DNA from: Bacillus sp. SA1-12
GTDB lineage: Bacteria; Bacillota; Bacilli; Bacillales; Bacillaceae
Assembly (NCBI RefSeq): GCF_000981385.1
Contig: NZ_LATZ01000006.1
Location: 115,112-179,111 of the forward strand
Reading direction: 5' to 3'
Length of the DNA: 64,000 nt
The translations under genes were made by a program, and so were the position numbers. Positions within the stretch are counted from its first letter, which is position 1. Each line of letters opens with the position of its first letter. The notes below the pieces were generated by a model, which saw nothing but the letters and a program-made list of their open reading frames with translations, did no database searches and was not told where the DNA came from. This document shows, piece after piece, positions 35,024 through 45,056 of the stretch.

Positions 35024-36175
35024 ATGCTGTACATAAAGAAAGTAACAACCGGTATGATCGTCATTTTTTTGTTAATAACATTATTTCCCCATCGTTCATC
35101 AGCAGTTGATGTTAGTGCTCAAGCTGCAATTTTAATCGACCAGGAGTCAGGCCGAATACTATATGAAAAGGAAGCCAACACAAAGATGAGAATTGCCAGT
35201 ATTACTAAGATTATGACTGCCATCCTCGCTATTGAGTCAGGTAAGCTGGAGGAGATGGTGAAGGTAAGTGATAGGGCATTACAAGCCGAAGGTTCCTCTG
35301 TTTATTTACAAAAGGGTGAAAAAATAAAATTAGAGGATCTTGTCTATGGTTTAATGCTTAGGTCGGGAAATGATGCGGCAGTTGCAATTGCTGAGTATGT
35401 TGGCGGTAGCTTAGAAGGCTTTGTAGTCATGATGAATCAAAAAGCTGAGGAAATAGGGATGACAAACACTGAATTTTCCAATCCTCACGGGCTTGACGAC
35501 CATGAAAATCATTTTTCCACAGCGTATGATATGGCAATCTTAACCCAATACGCAATGAAAAATGAAACATATCGAAAAATTTCAGATACGGAAACACATA
35601 AAGCGCCAAATCCTAATGAAAAATGGGACAGAGTATGGCATAACAAAAATAAATTAGTGACAGGTCTTTATAAATATAGTACGGGCGGAAAAACAGGTTA
35701 CACCGTTAGAGCAAAGCGAACGCTCGTCTCAACAGCGTCAAAAGACGGATTTAATACGATTGTCGTGACATTGAATGATCCAAATGATTGGGATGATCAT
35801 ATCAACCTGCATAATTATGCGTTCAACAACTATGAATTGGTAAAAATCAAGAAGGAAGGAACTCTAAACAATATCGAAAATGAATTTTACCAAAATAACG
35901 TGTTTATTAATCGTGATATTTTATATCCATTAACAACAGATGAACAAGAAAAAATTAAAATTAATCTTTCTTTGCTAACCCCAAAAAAAGATTGGGAGGA
36001 ACCCAAGGATGTCCCAAATGTAGTAGGGGAAGTGTCCGTTAAGCTTGATGAAAAGGAAATCGAAAGGGTACCCATTTATTTTGATAATGGAAAAGTAGAA
36101 AAACCGAAGAACTCCTTTTGGGAATTGTTCAAAAATCTATTTTTTGCAGCAGCAGGGGTAAATAAATATGGTTAA
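35024..36175 (+). CDS. dacB: D-alanyl-D-alanine carboxypeptidase DacB (PBP5*)
   Basis: Mother-cell penicillin-binding protein that trims cortex stem peptides and limits cross-linking. 383 residues from ATG 35024: signal peptide 1-27, active-site motifs Ser59-Ile-Thr-Lys62, Ser114-Gly-Asn116, Lys223-Thr-Gly225, then a beta-rich C-terminal domain and membrane-binding end. A frame extension upstream (to 34973) runs across the SigE-like promoter and is rejected. It overlaps spmA by 8 nt. DacF at 16477 is its forespore counterpart. Confidence 0.94.
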   Translation: MLYIKKVTTGMIVIFLLITLFPHRSSAVDVSAQAAILIDQESGRILYEKEANTKMRIASITKIMTAILAIESGKLEEMVKVSDRALQAEGSSVYLQKGEKIKLEDLVYGLMLRSGNDAAVAIAEYVGGSLEGFVVMMNQKAEEIGMTNTEFSNPHGLDDHENHFSTAYDMAILTQYAMKNETYRKISDTETHKAPNPNEKWDRVWHNKNKLVTGLYKYSTGGKTGYTVRAKRTLVSTASKDGFNTIVVTLNDPNDWDDHINLHNYAFNNYELVKIKKEGTLNNIENEFYQNNVFINRDILYPLTTDEQEKIKINLSLLTPKKDWEEPKDVPNVVGEVSVKLDEKEIERVPIYFDNGKVEKPKNSFWELFKNLFFAAAGVNKYG

Positions 36176-36755
36176 TCTTATTTGGGTCTTTTTAACGGTT
36201 ATTGGTATAGTCTTTGCGATGTTTAATGGAACAATGGATCAAGTAAACGAAGCGATCTTTAAAGGCGGAAAGGAAGCAGTAACAATTTCGTTTGGGTTAA
36301 TTAGTGTGCTTGTCTTTTGGCTTGGATTAATGAAAATAGCTGAAGCAGCAGGATTATTAGAAAAGCTAGGCAAATTGTTCAAACCAATTGTGTCCAGGCT
36401 ATTTCCAGAGGTTCCTCCTGACCATCCGGCTATGGGGTATATGCTGTCAAATATGATGGCTAACCTGTTTGGATTAGGAAATGCGGCAACACCATTAGGA
36501 ATAAAAGCAATGGAACAATTAAAGGTTCTCAACGGAAACTCAGATGAAGCAAGTCGATCGATGATTACGTTTTTGGCGATTAACACATCAAGCATAACTC
36601 TAATTCCAACAACTGTTATTGCGATCATGATGACTTATGGTTCTTCTTCACCGACAAGCATCGTTGGACCTACCCTAATTACTACATTTATTTCAGCAAT
36701 AGGCGGAATTTTGATTGATCGGTTCTTTTATTACCGGAGAAAGAGAAAAGGGTGA
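36168..36755 (+). CDS. spmA: spore maturation protein A
   Basis: Membrane protein needed for full dehydration of the spore core. 195 residues with about five membrane segments; nucleoside-recognition/gate domain (FNGTMDQVNEAIFKGGKEAV and GLGNAATPLGIKAM). Start overlaps the dacB stop. SpmA and SpmB act together; transported substrate unknown. Confidence 0.94.
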   Translation: MVNLIWVFLTVIGIVFAMFNGTMDQVNEAIFKGGKEAVTISFGLISVLVFWLGLMKIAEAAGLLEKLGKLFKPIVSRLFPEVPPDHPAMGYMLSNMMANLFGLGNAATPLGIKAMEQLKVLNGNSDEASRSMITFLAINTSSITLIPTTVIAIMMTYGSSSPTSIVGPTLITTFISAIGGILIDRFFYYRRKRKG

Positions 36756-36761
36756 TCAGGT

Positions 36762-37292
36762 ATGGGAATCATAGGTGTGTTATCTTTATGGTTAATTCCA
36801 GTAATAATTGGTTTTATATTAATATATGGGACGCTAAAAAAAGTTCCCACATATGAAACCTTTGTGGAAGGTGGAAAAGAAGGGTTAACAATCTCTTTTT
36901 CAATCATTCCTTATTTAGTTGGGATGCTTGTTGCCATATCAATCTTTCGTGCCTCAGGTGCATTAGAATTTTTGATGACTTTCATGAAGCCTATGTTGGA
37001 TGTGCTGCATATCCCGGCTGAAATTATGCCCCTCGCATTTATCCGCCCTATCTCTGGGACAGCAGCTTTAGGTTTAACCTCGGATATCATCGCCACCTAT
37101 GGGCCGGATTCATTTGTTGGAATGCTTGCCGCAACAATGCAAGGAAGCACTGATACAACCTTGTATGTTTTGACTGTTTATTTTGGTGCAGTCGGAATTA
37201 GAAAAATGGGTGATGCCTTAAAGGTTGGCCTTTTGGCGGATCTTGTCGGAATTGTTGCCGCGATATTAATTGTCACTTTGATGTTTGCATAG
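36762..37292 (+). CDS. spmB: spore maturation protein B
   Basis: Paralogue and partner of SpmA, 176 residues with about four to five membrane segments and the same gate-type domain (YETFVEGGKEGLTISF, RPISGTAALGLTSDI, MQGSTDTTLYVLTVYFGAVG). ATG behind GTGATCAGG. Third gene of dacB-spmA-spmB, followed by a terminator. Confidence 0.94.
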   Translation: MGIIGVLSLWLIPVIIGFILIYGTLKKVPTYETFVEGGKEGLTISFSIIPYLVGMLVAISIFRASGALEFLMTFMKPMLDVLHIPAEIMPLAFIRPISGTAALGLTSDIIATYGPDSFVGMLAATMQGSTDTTLYVLTVYFGAVGIRKMGDALKVGLLADLVGIVAAILIVTLMFA

Positions 37293-37310
37293 ATCATGAT
37301 AGTTAACAAA

Positions 37311-37343
37311 GGGACTGCTCAATGATAAAGAGTAGTCTTTTTT
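37311..37343 (+). terminator. intrinsic terminator after spmB
   Basis: Stem GGACTGCTC/GAGTAGTC(T) with a 9-nt loop then TTTTTTG. Confidence 0.8.
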
Positions 37344-37375
37344 GTGTTAATACAATATCGAATGAATTTGAACTG

Positions 37376-37519
37376 TTAAACGGATGATTTCCTCTCCAGG
37401 TGTTGGCTTACCCATTGAACAGCCTCCTCCATTGTCACCTAGTGAATCCCTTTCAAAGAAGGGTCCCGCATATCAATTTCAAGCTCATAGTCCCAAAAAC
37501 AAACATGCCTTGGGAACAT
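37376..37519 (-). pseudogene. remnant of a small gene with an in-frame TAG
   Basis: In the 402-base spmB-rluB gap, the minus strand reads M-FPRHVCFWDYELEIDMRDP-SLKGIH, a TAG at 37441-37439, then VTMEEAVQWVSQHLERKSSV and a stop, all in one frame. The composition is coding-like (WDYELEID, MEEAVQW), but there is no ribosome site before the ATG and the frame is broken. I do not recognise the family. An alternative is chance; the two halves fitting one frame argues against it. Confidence 0.4.
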
Positions 37520-37694
37520 AGCTAAGGAAATAAAACATATTAGCAAAAATGTGGTATGATAATTAGGCAGAATTTTGTCGTTTATAAATCAATCAACAAG
37601 AAGAGTTTGTACGATAAGGTCATATTTTCATGTCCGATTGTCGAAACTTGTTAAAAAAAGATGAAAGCAGTAATATGTTAACGAGGTGAAATAG

Positions 37695-38423
37695 ATGGAA
37701 CGTTTACAAAAAGTAATAGCTCATGCTGGCGTCGCATCAAGAAGAAGAGCGGAGCAGCTAATTTTAGAAGGTAAGGTAAAGGTGAACGGTAAAATAGTAA
37801 AAGAGCTTGGCACAAAGGTGAGCGACCATGATCAAGTTGAGGTCGAAGGTATACCATTAGAGCGAGAAGAACCGGTTTATTTGCTTTTATACAAGCCTAC
37901 AGGTGTTATTTCAGCAGTGAAAGACGACAAAGGCAGAAAGGTAGTAACGGATTTCTTCCCGTATATTAAGCAAAGAATTTATCCCGTGGGAAGGCTTGAT
38001 TATGATACATCAGGGTTGCTGCTATTAACAAACGATGGTGAATTTGCCAACAGTCTTATGCATCCACGTTATGAGATTGAAAAAACCTACGTGGCTAAAG
38101 TAAAAGGAATCCCACCTCGTGAAAAAATAAAGCAGCTAGAAAGAGGGATCCATCTGGAAGATGGGAAGACAGCACCTGCAGTCGTTAAAGTATTATCAAT
38201 CGATAAGAAAAAACAGACAAGCATTGTGGAATTGAAAATTCGCGAAGGCAGAAATCGCCAGGTTCGCCGAATGCTTGAAGCGATCGGCCATCCCGTTCAA
38301 AAGCTAAAAAGAGAGAGATATGCATTTTTAGATTTAAAAGGACTTTCTACCGGTGATTCAAGAGAGCTGTCGCCACACGAAGTAAAACAGCTCCGGGCTC
38401 TTGCACAGCATGGTAATACGTGA
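37695..38423 (+). CDS. rluB: 23S rRNA pseudouridine synthase RluB
   Basis: RsuA-family enzyme that makes a pseudouridine in 23S rRNA (position 2605 E. coli numbering by family). 242 residues: S4 RNA-binding domain (about 1-60; MERLQKVIAHAGVASRRRAE) and catalytic domain with Asp in GRLDYDTSGLLLLTNDG and the REGRNRQVRRMLEAIGHPV segment. ATG behind AACGAGGTG. It is upstream of resA as in B. subtilis. Confidence 0.93.
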   Translation: MERLQKVIAHAGVASRRRAEQLILEGKVKVNGKIVKELGTKVSDHDQVEVEGIPLEREEPVYLLLYKPTGVISAVKDDKGRKVVTDFFPYIKQRIYPVGRLDYDTSGLLLLTNDGEFANSLMHPRYEIEKTYVAKVKGIPPREKIKQLERGIHLEDGKTAPAVVKVLSIDKKKQTSIVELKIREGRNRQVRRMLEAIGHPVQKLKRERYAFLDLKGLSTGDSRELSPHEVKQLRALAQHGNT

Positions 38424-38520
38424 ATTAAGTTTTCACATAAACTTCAAAAACTGCGGCAGATCATGCATTTTAATAGTGTTATAATGGCTTTGAATGTTTA
38501 AATTGTAGGGGAGTTAGTCC

Positions 38521-39042
38521 ATGAAGAAAAAACGCTTACTAATGCGCTCTATTATCTTAATCGTTTTAATTGGTGCCTTAGGGTATACCTTATATACAAA
38601 TTTCTTTGTCAGTAAAGAAAAGGTAAAAGTAGGAAGTGCAGCGCCTGATTTTCAATTAGTGGATTTACAAGGGAATCAGCATCAGCTATCCGATTATAAG
38701 GGAAAGGGTGTCTTCCTAAACTTCTGGGGAACTTGGTGTGAGCCTTGTGAACGCGAAATGCCGTACATGGAAAATCAATATGAATATTATAAAGAACAGG
38801 GAGTAGTGGTTTTAGCGGTTAATATTGCAGAATCAAATGTTGCCGTTCAAAGCTTTGTTAATAGACATGACTTATCATTCCCTATACTACTTGATAAAGA
38901 TCGTCAAGTATTAAATGCTTTTGGTGTAGGCCCTTTGCCAACTACATTTTTAATCAATCCTGAGGGAGAAGTTGTACATATTACATCGGGTTCATTAACA
39001 GAGAGAATGGTAAGAGACTTTATGGAACAAATCAAACCTTAA
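38521..39042 (+). CDS. resA: thiol-disulfide oxidoreductase ResA
   Basis: Membrane-anchored extracytoplasmic thioredoxin that reduces apocytochrome c before haem attachment. 173 residues: anchor helix about 9-27, TlpA/thioredoxin domain with the Cys73-Glu-Pro-Cys76 active site ([11 protein letters not shown]) typical of ResA. ATG behind GGGGAGTTAGTCC. First of resA-resB-resC; in B. subtilis the operon is under ResD control. Confidence 0.95.
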   Translation: MKKKRLLMRSIILIVLIGALGYTLYTNFFVSKEKVKVGSAAPDFQLVDLQGNQHQLSDYKGKGVFLNFWGTWCEPCEREMPYMENQYEYYKEQGVVVLAVNIAESNVAVQSFVNRHDLSFPILLDKDRQVLNAFGVGPLPTTFLINPEGEVVHITSGSLTERMVRDFMEQIKP

Positions 39043-39058
39043 ATGGGGAGTTTTTGGG

Positions 39059-40681
39059 ATGGATAAGGTACAATGTGAGTGCGGTCATGCAAATCCTGAA
39101 GGCACACATTTATGTGAAGCCTGTGGAAATCCAATAAGTGATAAAGAGACAAAAGAAACTAAAAAACTATTGGATATGAAGTATGAAGGAACTGCAAGAC
39201 GCTCTCAAACATATAAAAAATCGATTATCGATAAAATTTGGAATTTCTTTTCATCTGTCAAAGTGGGAATCTGGATCATTGTATTGCTCTTAATAGCTTC
39301 AGCTCTTGGTACCGTGTTTCCTCAGGAGATGTACATACCGCCATCAGTAACTGCAAGCGAATTTTACAGAGACGAATATGGAGTTCTGGGACAATTATAT
39401 TATGATTTAGGGTTTCATAATTTATATGGTTCATGGTGGTACATGATTTTAGTCGCATCATTAGGGATCTCTCTTGTTATTGCCAGCTTGGATCGCTTTG
39501 TTCCTCTCTACCGGGCATTGAAAAAGCAAGGTGTTACCCGCCATGACACATTCATGAAACGTCAGCGGCTGTTTAGTTCTACGAAAACCAAGGAGCTTCA
39601 TCTAGAAGAAATAAAAAAACGTCTCATTTCCCGCCGCTACAATGTAAGAGAAGAAAATGGCAGCTTATTGGCCGAAAAAGGACGCTTTTCCAGATGGGGT
39701 CCATATGTTAATCACTGCGGACTGATCATTTTTCTTTTAGGTGCAATGCTTCGTTCTGTTCCCGGTATGTATGTCGATGACGTGCTATGGGTACGCGAAG
39801 GCGAAACAGAAGTCATTCCAGGGACAAACGGGAAATACTATCTGGAAAATAAAAAATTCATTATGGAAGTTTACGAAAAAGAAAATGAAAAAGAAGTATT
39901 TGAAAACGCCATTACACGAGCAGGAGACGGCTCTGTTGTTAAGAACTTTCAATCAAATGTCGTATTATATGAACGAAAAGGTGAAATTGTCCACGGTGCA
40001 AAGCCTGAACTTCAAGAAGTAGATACAGCAAAAATTCGGGTAAATGAACCACTTAAATTTGATTCATTCGCTCTTTATCAAGTAGATTATAAATTAAATG
40101 AATTAAATAAAATGACATTTAGTTTTATAGACAAGGAAACAGAAGAAAGCTTTGGTCAGATAAAAGTAGATCTTCTAAATCCAAAAACGAAATATGATTT
40201 AGGAAATGGCTACAAAGTTGAGATAACAACCTATTTGCCAGATTTCTTTTTTAATGATGAGGGCGTACCAGCCACTAAAACAAGTATTCCAAATAATCCG
40301 GCCTTCGTTTTTAAAATGATTACCCCTGAAACTCCTAAAGGTGAGACAAGTTTTGTTGCGATCCAACAAACGATAGAACCCTCCGGAGATAATCAGTATA
40401 AGATGAAATTTGAAGGTGTTGAAACGAAAAATTTAACGGCCTTAACGGTTAGGAAAGATTTGACTCTCTGGATCTTAGGAGTCGGCGGCGCGATCTTTAT
40501 GATTGGTGTTATTCAAGGAATGTATTGGAACCATCGTCGAATTTGGATAAAACGCAATGGTGATGAGGTATTAATTGCTGGTCATACAAACAAAAACTAT
40601 TATGCTTTGCAAAACGAATTAAAATTATTATTAGACGGAACGTCATTAACTATCCCTAAAGACCAAAGGGAAAAAGAATAA
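39059..40681 (+). CDS. resB: cytochrome c biogenesis protein ResB
   Basis: System II cytochrome c synthase component that, with ResC, carries haem across the membrane and attaches it. 540 residues: N-terminal zinc ribbon (CECGHANPEG, CEACG), three membrane segments near 70-90, 125-145 and 215-230, a large outer domain (about 230-460) and a last membrane segment near 470. The zinc ribbon is also in B. subtilis ResB. ATG at 39059 behind TGGGGAG. Confidence 0.94.
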   Translation: MDKVQCECGHANPEGTHLCEACGNPISDKETKETKKLLDMKYEGTARRSQTYKKSIIDKIWNFFSSVKVGIWIIVLLLIASALGTVFPQEMYIPPSVTASEFYRDEYGVLGQLYYDLGFHNLYGSWWYMILVASLGISLVIASLDRFVPLYRALKKQGVTRHDTFMKRQRLFSSTKTKELHLEEIKKRLISRRYNVREENGSLLAEKGRFSRWGPYVNHCGLIIFLLGAMLRSVPGMYVDDVLWVREGETEVIPGTNGKYYLENKKFIMEVYEKENEKEVFENAITRAGDGSVVKNFQSNVVLYERKGEIVHGAKPELQEVDTAKIRVNEPLKFDSFALYQVDYKLNELNKMTFSFIDKETEESFGQIKVDLLNPKTKYDLGNGYKVEITTYLPDFFFNDEGVPATKTSIPNNPAFVFKMITPETPKGETSFVAIQQTIEPSGDNQYKMKFEGVETKNLTALTVRKDLTLWILGVGGAIFMIGVIQGMYWNHRRIWIKRNGDEVLIAGHTNKNYYALQNELKLLLDGTSLTIPKDQREKE

Positions 40682-40702
40682 CTTTAAAAAGGAGGGAACC
40701 AT

Positions 40703-41878
40703 GTGGCAGCAATTAGCAGTACATTATTAGAAATTGCGTTTATCTTGTATTTGGTTGCGGTCTTCCTATTCGGCGGCTCAATACGGGATAAACGAAGCAA
40801 AACGGATAAAATGAGTAAATGGACGGTTCTTGCCATTGCAACCACGATTATTGGTTTTGCTGTGCAATTAGGCTATTTTATCACAAGATGGATTGCATCA
40901 GGTCATGCACCTGTAAGTAATTTATTTGAGTTTACCACAGCATTTGGAATGATGCTTGTACTAGCTTTTATTATTCTTTTCTTTATCTACAGAGTTGCTG
41001 TTTTAGGTCTATTTACCTTACCTATTGTTATATTAATTATTGCTTATGGAAGTATGTTTCCATCAGATATTAGCCCTCTGATACCATCATTGCAAAGTCA
41101 CTGGTTATATATTCACGTGACAACTGCTGCTCTTGGACAGGCGATTCTAGCGATCAGTGCAGTAGCAGGAATTATTCATCTAGTGACGATAGTTGATCAA
41201 ACGAAATCGACGAAAAAAACATTTTGGTTGGAAGCCGTAATGTATGTCTTAGTTGTTACAATTGGATTTATCATCATAACAACTGCCTTTAGAGCAATGG
41301 ACTATCAAGCTGAATTCAATTGGGTGGACAAAGAAGGCCAAGATGCTGTCATGGAATTTAATCTCCCTGCTTTAGTTGGACCGCATGAAGGAGAATTATT
41401 AACCGAGGGGAAATTTGAACCGTTTGTCGAGCTTCCTGCAATTATTTCAGCACGAAAACTTAATACCGTGATTTGGTCTGTAATAGTTGGGTCGATTTTA
41501 TATGGGGCATTAAGACTTATTTTCCGCAAACGAATCTCACAGCTTATTAAGCCTTTCACCAAAAACGTCAACTTAGATCTTGTTGATGAAATAGGATACC
41601 GTTCCGTTGCCATTGGATTCCCAGTATTCTCGCTTGGCGCATTAATCTTTGCTATGATTTGGGCGCAAATTGCCTGGACTCGTTTTTGGGGATGGGATCC
41701 AAAAGAAGTATGGGCTTTGATAACATGGCTGTTTTATGCTGCCTATTTGCATCTGCGGCTTTCAAAAGGCTGGCATGGTGAAAAATCAGCATGGCTTGCC
41801 GTAATTGGCTTTGCGATTATTATGTTTAATTTAATTTTTGTAAACTTAGTCATTGCGGGCTTACATTCTTATGCATAA
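40703..41878 (+). CDS. resC: cytochrome c biogenesis protein ResC (CcsA family)
   Basis: Haem-handling membrane protein, partner of ResB. 391 residues, about eight membrane segments, with the tryptophan-rich [15 protein letters not shown] signature near 335-350 and flanking conserved His residues. The GTG at 40703 follows AAAGGAGGG; an ATG two bases earlier leads only to a 9-codon frame. A terminator follows, so resDE has its own transcription start here. Confidence 0.94.
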   Translation: MAAISSTLLEIAFILYLVAVFLFGGSIRDKRSKTDKMSKWTVLAIATTIIGFAVQLGYFITRWIASGHAPVSNLFEFTTAFGMMLVLAFIILFFIYRVAVLGLFTLPIVILIIAYGSMFPSDISPLIPSLQSHWLYIHVTTAALGQAILAISAVAGIIHLVTIVDQTKSTKKTFWLEAVMYVLVVTIGFIIITTAFRAMDYQAEFNWVDKEGQDAVMEFNLPALVGPHEGELLTEGKFEPFVELPAIISARKLNTVIWSVIVGSILYGALRLIFRKRISQLIKPFTKNVNLDLVDEIGYRSVAIGFPVFSLGALIFAMIWAQIAWTRFWGWDPKEVWALITWLFYAAYLHLRLSKGWHGEKSAWLAVIGFAIIMFNLIFVNLVIAGLHSYA

Positions 41879-41960
41879 ATAATAGTTGATTTAAAATACT
41901 AGGTAGATAGACAAAAAAACATGTACTTAGTAGCATGAACATCATTTAACGCTGCTGTCA

Positions 41961-41994
41961 AAGCCTTCACTCCTATGCAGTGAAGGCTTTTCTT
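41961..41994 (+). terminator. intrinsic terminator after resABC
   Basis: Ten-bp stem AAGCCTTCAC/GTGAAGGCTT with a 9-nt loop, then TTCTT. Confidence 0.85.
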
Positions 41995-42006
41995 AAAAGT
42001 TAAGAA

Positions 42007-42218
42007 AGTATAAAATTTATATTTGCTTTTGGTGTCTAGCTCTAGGCACCATCGGCGATACGAAGATGTGTAAAGGCCAGTTATATTGATTGATGCCCTA
42101 GTTTTTAACTGCCACTGGGGTCTAGCCGAATAGGAATTGAAGGGAAGGTGAAATATCCCTCTATTCCTATTTCAACTTATACTTGTCGCCGAAAGCTTAG
42201 CGCCTTGTGCTTTTCTTA
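42007..42218 (+). repeat. best-preserved copy of dispersed repeat family 1 (copy d)
   Basis: This fills most of the 396-base gap between resC and resD. It runs AGTATAAAATTTATATTT, GGTGTCTAGCTCTAGGCACC, CGATACGAAGATGTGTAAAG, TTTTTAACTGCCA, GGGTCTAGCCGAATAGGAAT, CCCTCTATTCCTATTTC, TTGTCGCC, AGCGCCTTGTGCTTTTCTTA. Each block recurs in order in at least one other copy. GGAAT and ATTCC can pair as a central stem. No open frame of note. Confidence 0.8.
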
Positions 42219-42274
42219 AAAAGCAAGAATTTGAATAGGTGCTTACGTGATTCTAAATTAGGGAGGGCTTTCTA

Positions 42275-42997
42275 ATGGAAGAGAACCAAAATGGAAGAAT
42301 TTTAGTTGTTGATGATGAGGACCGTATTCGCAGACTATTACGGATGTATTTAGAAAGAGAAAATTATGTAATCGATGAAGCTGAAAATGGCGATGTGGCA
42401 TTGGAACTTGGATTAAATAATGAATATGATTTGATAATGCTTGATATTATGATGCCTGGTATAGATGGAATTGAGGTTTGTAAACAGCTCCGAGAGAAAA
42501 AAGCAACACCAATTATCATGCTAACTGCCAAAGGAGAGGAAGCAAACAGGGTTCAAGGCTTTGAAGTTGGAACAGATGATTATATTGTTAAACCATTTAG
42601 CCCCAGAGAAGTTGTTTTACGTGTAAAGGCTCTTCTGAGAAGATCGTCACAAACTTCTTATTTAAAAACAGATACAAAAGCAAAAAATGTAATTGTTTTT
42701 CCTCACTTATCAATTGATCATGATGCACATCGAGTAACAGCTGATGGCACGGAGGTTAGCTTAACACCAAAAGAATATGAGCTTTTGTATTTCCTTGCTA
42801 AAACTCCGGATAAAGTATACGATCGGGAGAAACTCTTAAAAGAAGTATGGCAATATGAATTTTTCGGCGATTTACGTACAGTTGATACACATGTTAAACG
42901 GCTACGCGAAAAATTAAGCAAAGTTTCACCTGAAGCTGCGAAAATGATAGTAACTGTTTGGGGTGTAGGTTACAAATTTGAGGTTAATAATGCATGA
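42275..42997 (+). CDS. resD: response regulator ResD
   Basis: OmpR-type regulator of aerobic and anaerobic respiration. 240 residues: receiver domain (1-120; acidic pocket Asp13-Asp14, phosphorylation site Asp57 in [11 protein letters not shown], switch Lys in [11 protein letters not shown]) and winged-helix DNA-binding domain (about 140-238; [25 protein letters not shown]). ATG behind GGGAGGGC. It overlaps resE by 4 nt. Confidence 0.95.
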   Translation: MEENQNGRILVVDDEDRIRRLLRMYLERENYVIDEAENGDVALELGLNNEYDLIMLDIMMPGIDGIEVCKQLREKKATPIIMLTAKGEEANRVQGFEVGTDDYIVKPFSPREVVLRVKALLRRSSQTSYLKTDTKAKNVIVFPHLSIDHDAHRVTADGTEVSLTPKEYELLYFLAKTPDKVYDREKLLKEVWQYEFFGDLRTVDTHVKRLREKLSKVSPEAAKMIVTVWGVGYKFEVNNA

Positions 42998-44781
42998 TAC
43001 TTTGGAAAAGTGTAGTAGGTAAATTATGGGGAACGATTATTTTACTCGTTTCCTTTGTCTTATTTGTTTTAACTATTCTTATGCTTGAATTCATTGAAAA
43101 TTACCATGTTGAAGTAGCGGAGAAAGAGCTTGATCAGCTTGCAAATAAGGTATCTGTGATAATGGAGAGTCATGAAGATCAATCGCTTGCAAGGTCAATT
43201 ACCTGGGAATTAACCGATGAATTAACCCATATTCTAATCGTTAATGACGATGATACCTACTGGAATTCACCGATTGAAGAAAAACAAATCCCTCATTTAG
43301 AATTTGAGGATATTTATAAAGATGAAGATCTTGCTGTTGTGTTAACGAAAGACCGTGAAGTAAGCAAAAGAACAAATTTAGAGCAGCCCAATAATGGTGA
43401 GGAAGAAGTTTTAGTTGTTGGAGTTCCGTATAAAATTTCTGAAACCGAAACGGGTGCTATTTTTATCTCGCAATCTTTATTAGCTGTTCATGATACAACC
43501 AAGGAAACGACAAAGTATATTATTTTAGCAGCTGGGATTGCCATTATTTTAACAACTATATTTGCTTTCTTCTTGTCGACACGTATTACCTATCCATTAA
43601 GAAAAATGCGAGAGGTTGCCCAAGAGCTTGCGAAAGGAAAATTTGATACAAAAGTACCGATTATGTCTCAGGATGAGATTGGCGAGCTCGGAATAGCCTT
43701 TAATCAAATGGGAAGACAGTTAAAATTCCATATTAATGCCCTTAGTCAGGAAAAAGAGCATTTATCAAATATTTTAAGCAGTATGGCAGATGGTGTTATT
43801 ACATTGAATATTGATGGGTCAATATTGGTTACAAATCCACCTGCCGAGCGCTTTTTACAGGCTTGGTATTATGAGCAAGGAATGAAAATCCAATCTGGAG
43901 AGGAACTACCTCCTGAAGCAAAAGAACTTTTTCATAGAGCGGTTCATTCTGAAAAGGAGCAGGTGCATGAAATAACAATTCAAGGAAGAAGCTGGGTGAT
44001 TTTAATGAGTCCGCTGTATAATCACTCACATGTCCGCGGTGCAGTAGCAGTCCTTAGAGATATGACAGATGAGCGCCGTTTGGATAAACTCCGAAAGGAC
44101 TTTATTGCCAATGTCAGTCATGAACTGCGTACTCCTATTTCCATGCTTCAAGGCTACAGTGAGGCAATTATTGATGATATTGCAAGTACTGATGAAGAAA
44201 AGCGTGAAATAGCGCAGGTTATTTATGATGAATCATTGCGTATGGGCAGATTGGTGAATGAATTATTAGACTTGGCTCGAATGGAAGCAGGTCATATTTC
44301 TTTGAATATAGAAGAGGTATCTGTCCTGACATTTATTGATAAAATTAATCGTAAGTTTCAGGGGCTTGCAAAGGAAAAAATGATAACACTGCAAGCAGAT
44401 ATTGGGTTAGATGATCCTTACTTTTTATTTGACCCTGACCGTATTGAACAAGTATTAACAAATTTAATTGATAATGCTATTCGCCATACATCTGAAAATG
44501 GTACAGTTGCTATTACTGCGGCAGATAATGATGAGGGAATCTTGATTAAAGTCAGGGATTCAGGAAGCGGCATACCAGAAGAGGATTTACCTTTTGTATT
44601 TGAACGTTTTTATAAAGCGGATAAAGCGAGAACAAGGGGAAGAACTGGAACTGGACTTGGCTTAGCGATAGCCAAGAATATCGTTGAGGCACATAAGGGG
44701 AAAATTCAAGTTCATAGTAAAATTGGAGAAGGTACGACATTTAGTATCTTTTTACCGCGAAATAACCATGTTTCTGAATAA
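42994..44781 (+). CDS. resE: sensor histidine kinase ResE
   Basis: Membrane sensor kinase for ResD, responding to oxygen limitation and NO. 595 residues: membrane segments near 9-30 and 170-190 enclosing an outer domain, HAMP (about 190-245), PAS domain (about 255-365), HisKA with the phosphorylated His in [14 protein letters not shown], and HATPase with [33 protein letters not shown] and [19 protein letters not shown] overlaps the resD stop. Confidence 0.95.
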   Translation: MILWKSVVGKLWGTIILLVSFVLFVLTILMLEFIENYHVEVAEKELDQLANKVSVIMESHEDQSLARSITWELTDELTHILIVNDDDTYWNSPIEEKQIPHLEFEDIYKDEDLAVVLTKDREVSKRTNLEQPNNGEEEVLVVGVPYKISETETGAIFISQSLLAVHDTTKETTKYIILAAGIAIILTTIFAFFLSTRITYPLRKMREVAQELAKGKFDTKVPIMSQDEIGELGIAFNQMGRQLKFHINALSQEKEHLSNILSSMADGVITLNIDGSILVTNPPAERFLQAWYYEQGMKIQSGEELPPEAKELFHRAVHSEKEQVHEITIQGRSWVILMSPLYNHSHVRGAVAVLRDMTDERRLDKLRKDFIANVSHELRTPISMLQGYSEAIIDDIASTDEEKREIAQVIYDESLRMGRLVNELLDLARMEAGHISLNIEEVSVLTFIDKINRKFQGLAKEKMITLQADIGLDDPYFLFDPDRIEQVLTNLIDNAIRHTSENGTVAITAADNDEGILIKVRDSGSGIPEEDLPFVFERFYKADKARTRGRTGTGLGLAIAKNIVEAHKGKIQVHSKIGEGTTFSIFLPRNNHVSE

Positions 44782-44796
44782 GTTTGACGAACAATC

Positions 44797-44827
44797 TTGT
44801 TTCATAAGAAACAAATTTCTTATTTTT
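44797..44827 (+). terminator. intrinsic terminator after resDE
   Basis: Stem TTGTTTC/GAAACAA with a 4-nt loop, followed by a T-rich stretch. Confidence 0.65.
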
Positions 44828-44852
44828 ATACCTAGCCTATTCAAAAGAGTAG

Positions 44853-45023
44853 TCTAGGTTTTCTACATGTAACAATTGGCAATTGAGTTCGGCAGGCAAA
44901 ATAATCCTTGAAAATTCCAAGTCCGCCGGCCTAAATGTAGAGATAATCAATAGACTAGTTAAACAGAGCAAAATAAATTTAAAGGATATTAAAAATGCAG
45001 ATCGAAAATATATTGAAGAATAG
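44853..45023 (+). pseudogene. 3' remnant of an unrecognised gene
   Basis: One frame is open for 57 codons ending TAG at 45021-45023, and its last 43 residues look coding: AGKIILENSKSAGLNVEIIN then RLVKQSKINLKDIKNADRKY and IEE. The only possible start in the frame (TTG at 44883) has no ribosome site, and the frame is closed upstream at 44850. It is probably the tail of a lost gene between resE and the adenosyltransferase. Family not recognised. Confidence 0.4.
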
Positions 45024-45056
45024 AGCGATACATACCTTAGATAGGGAGTTGCGGCA

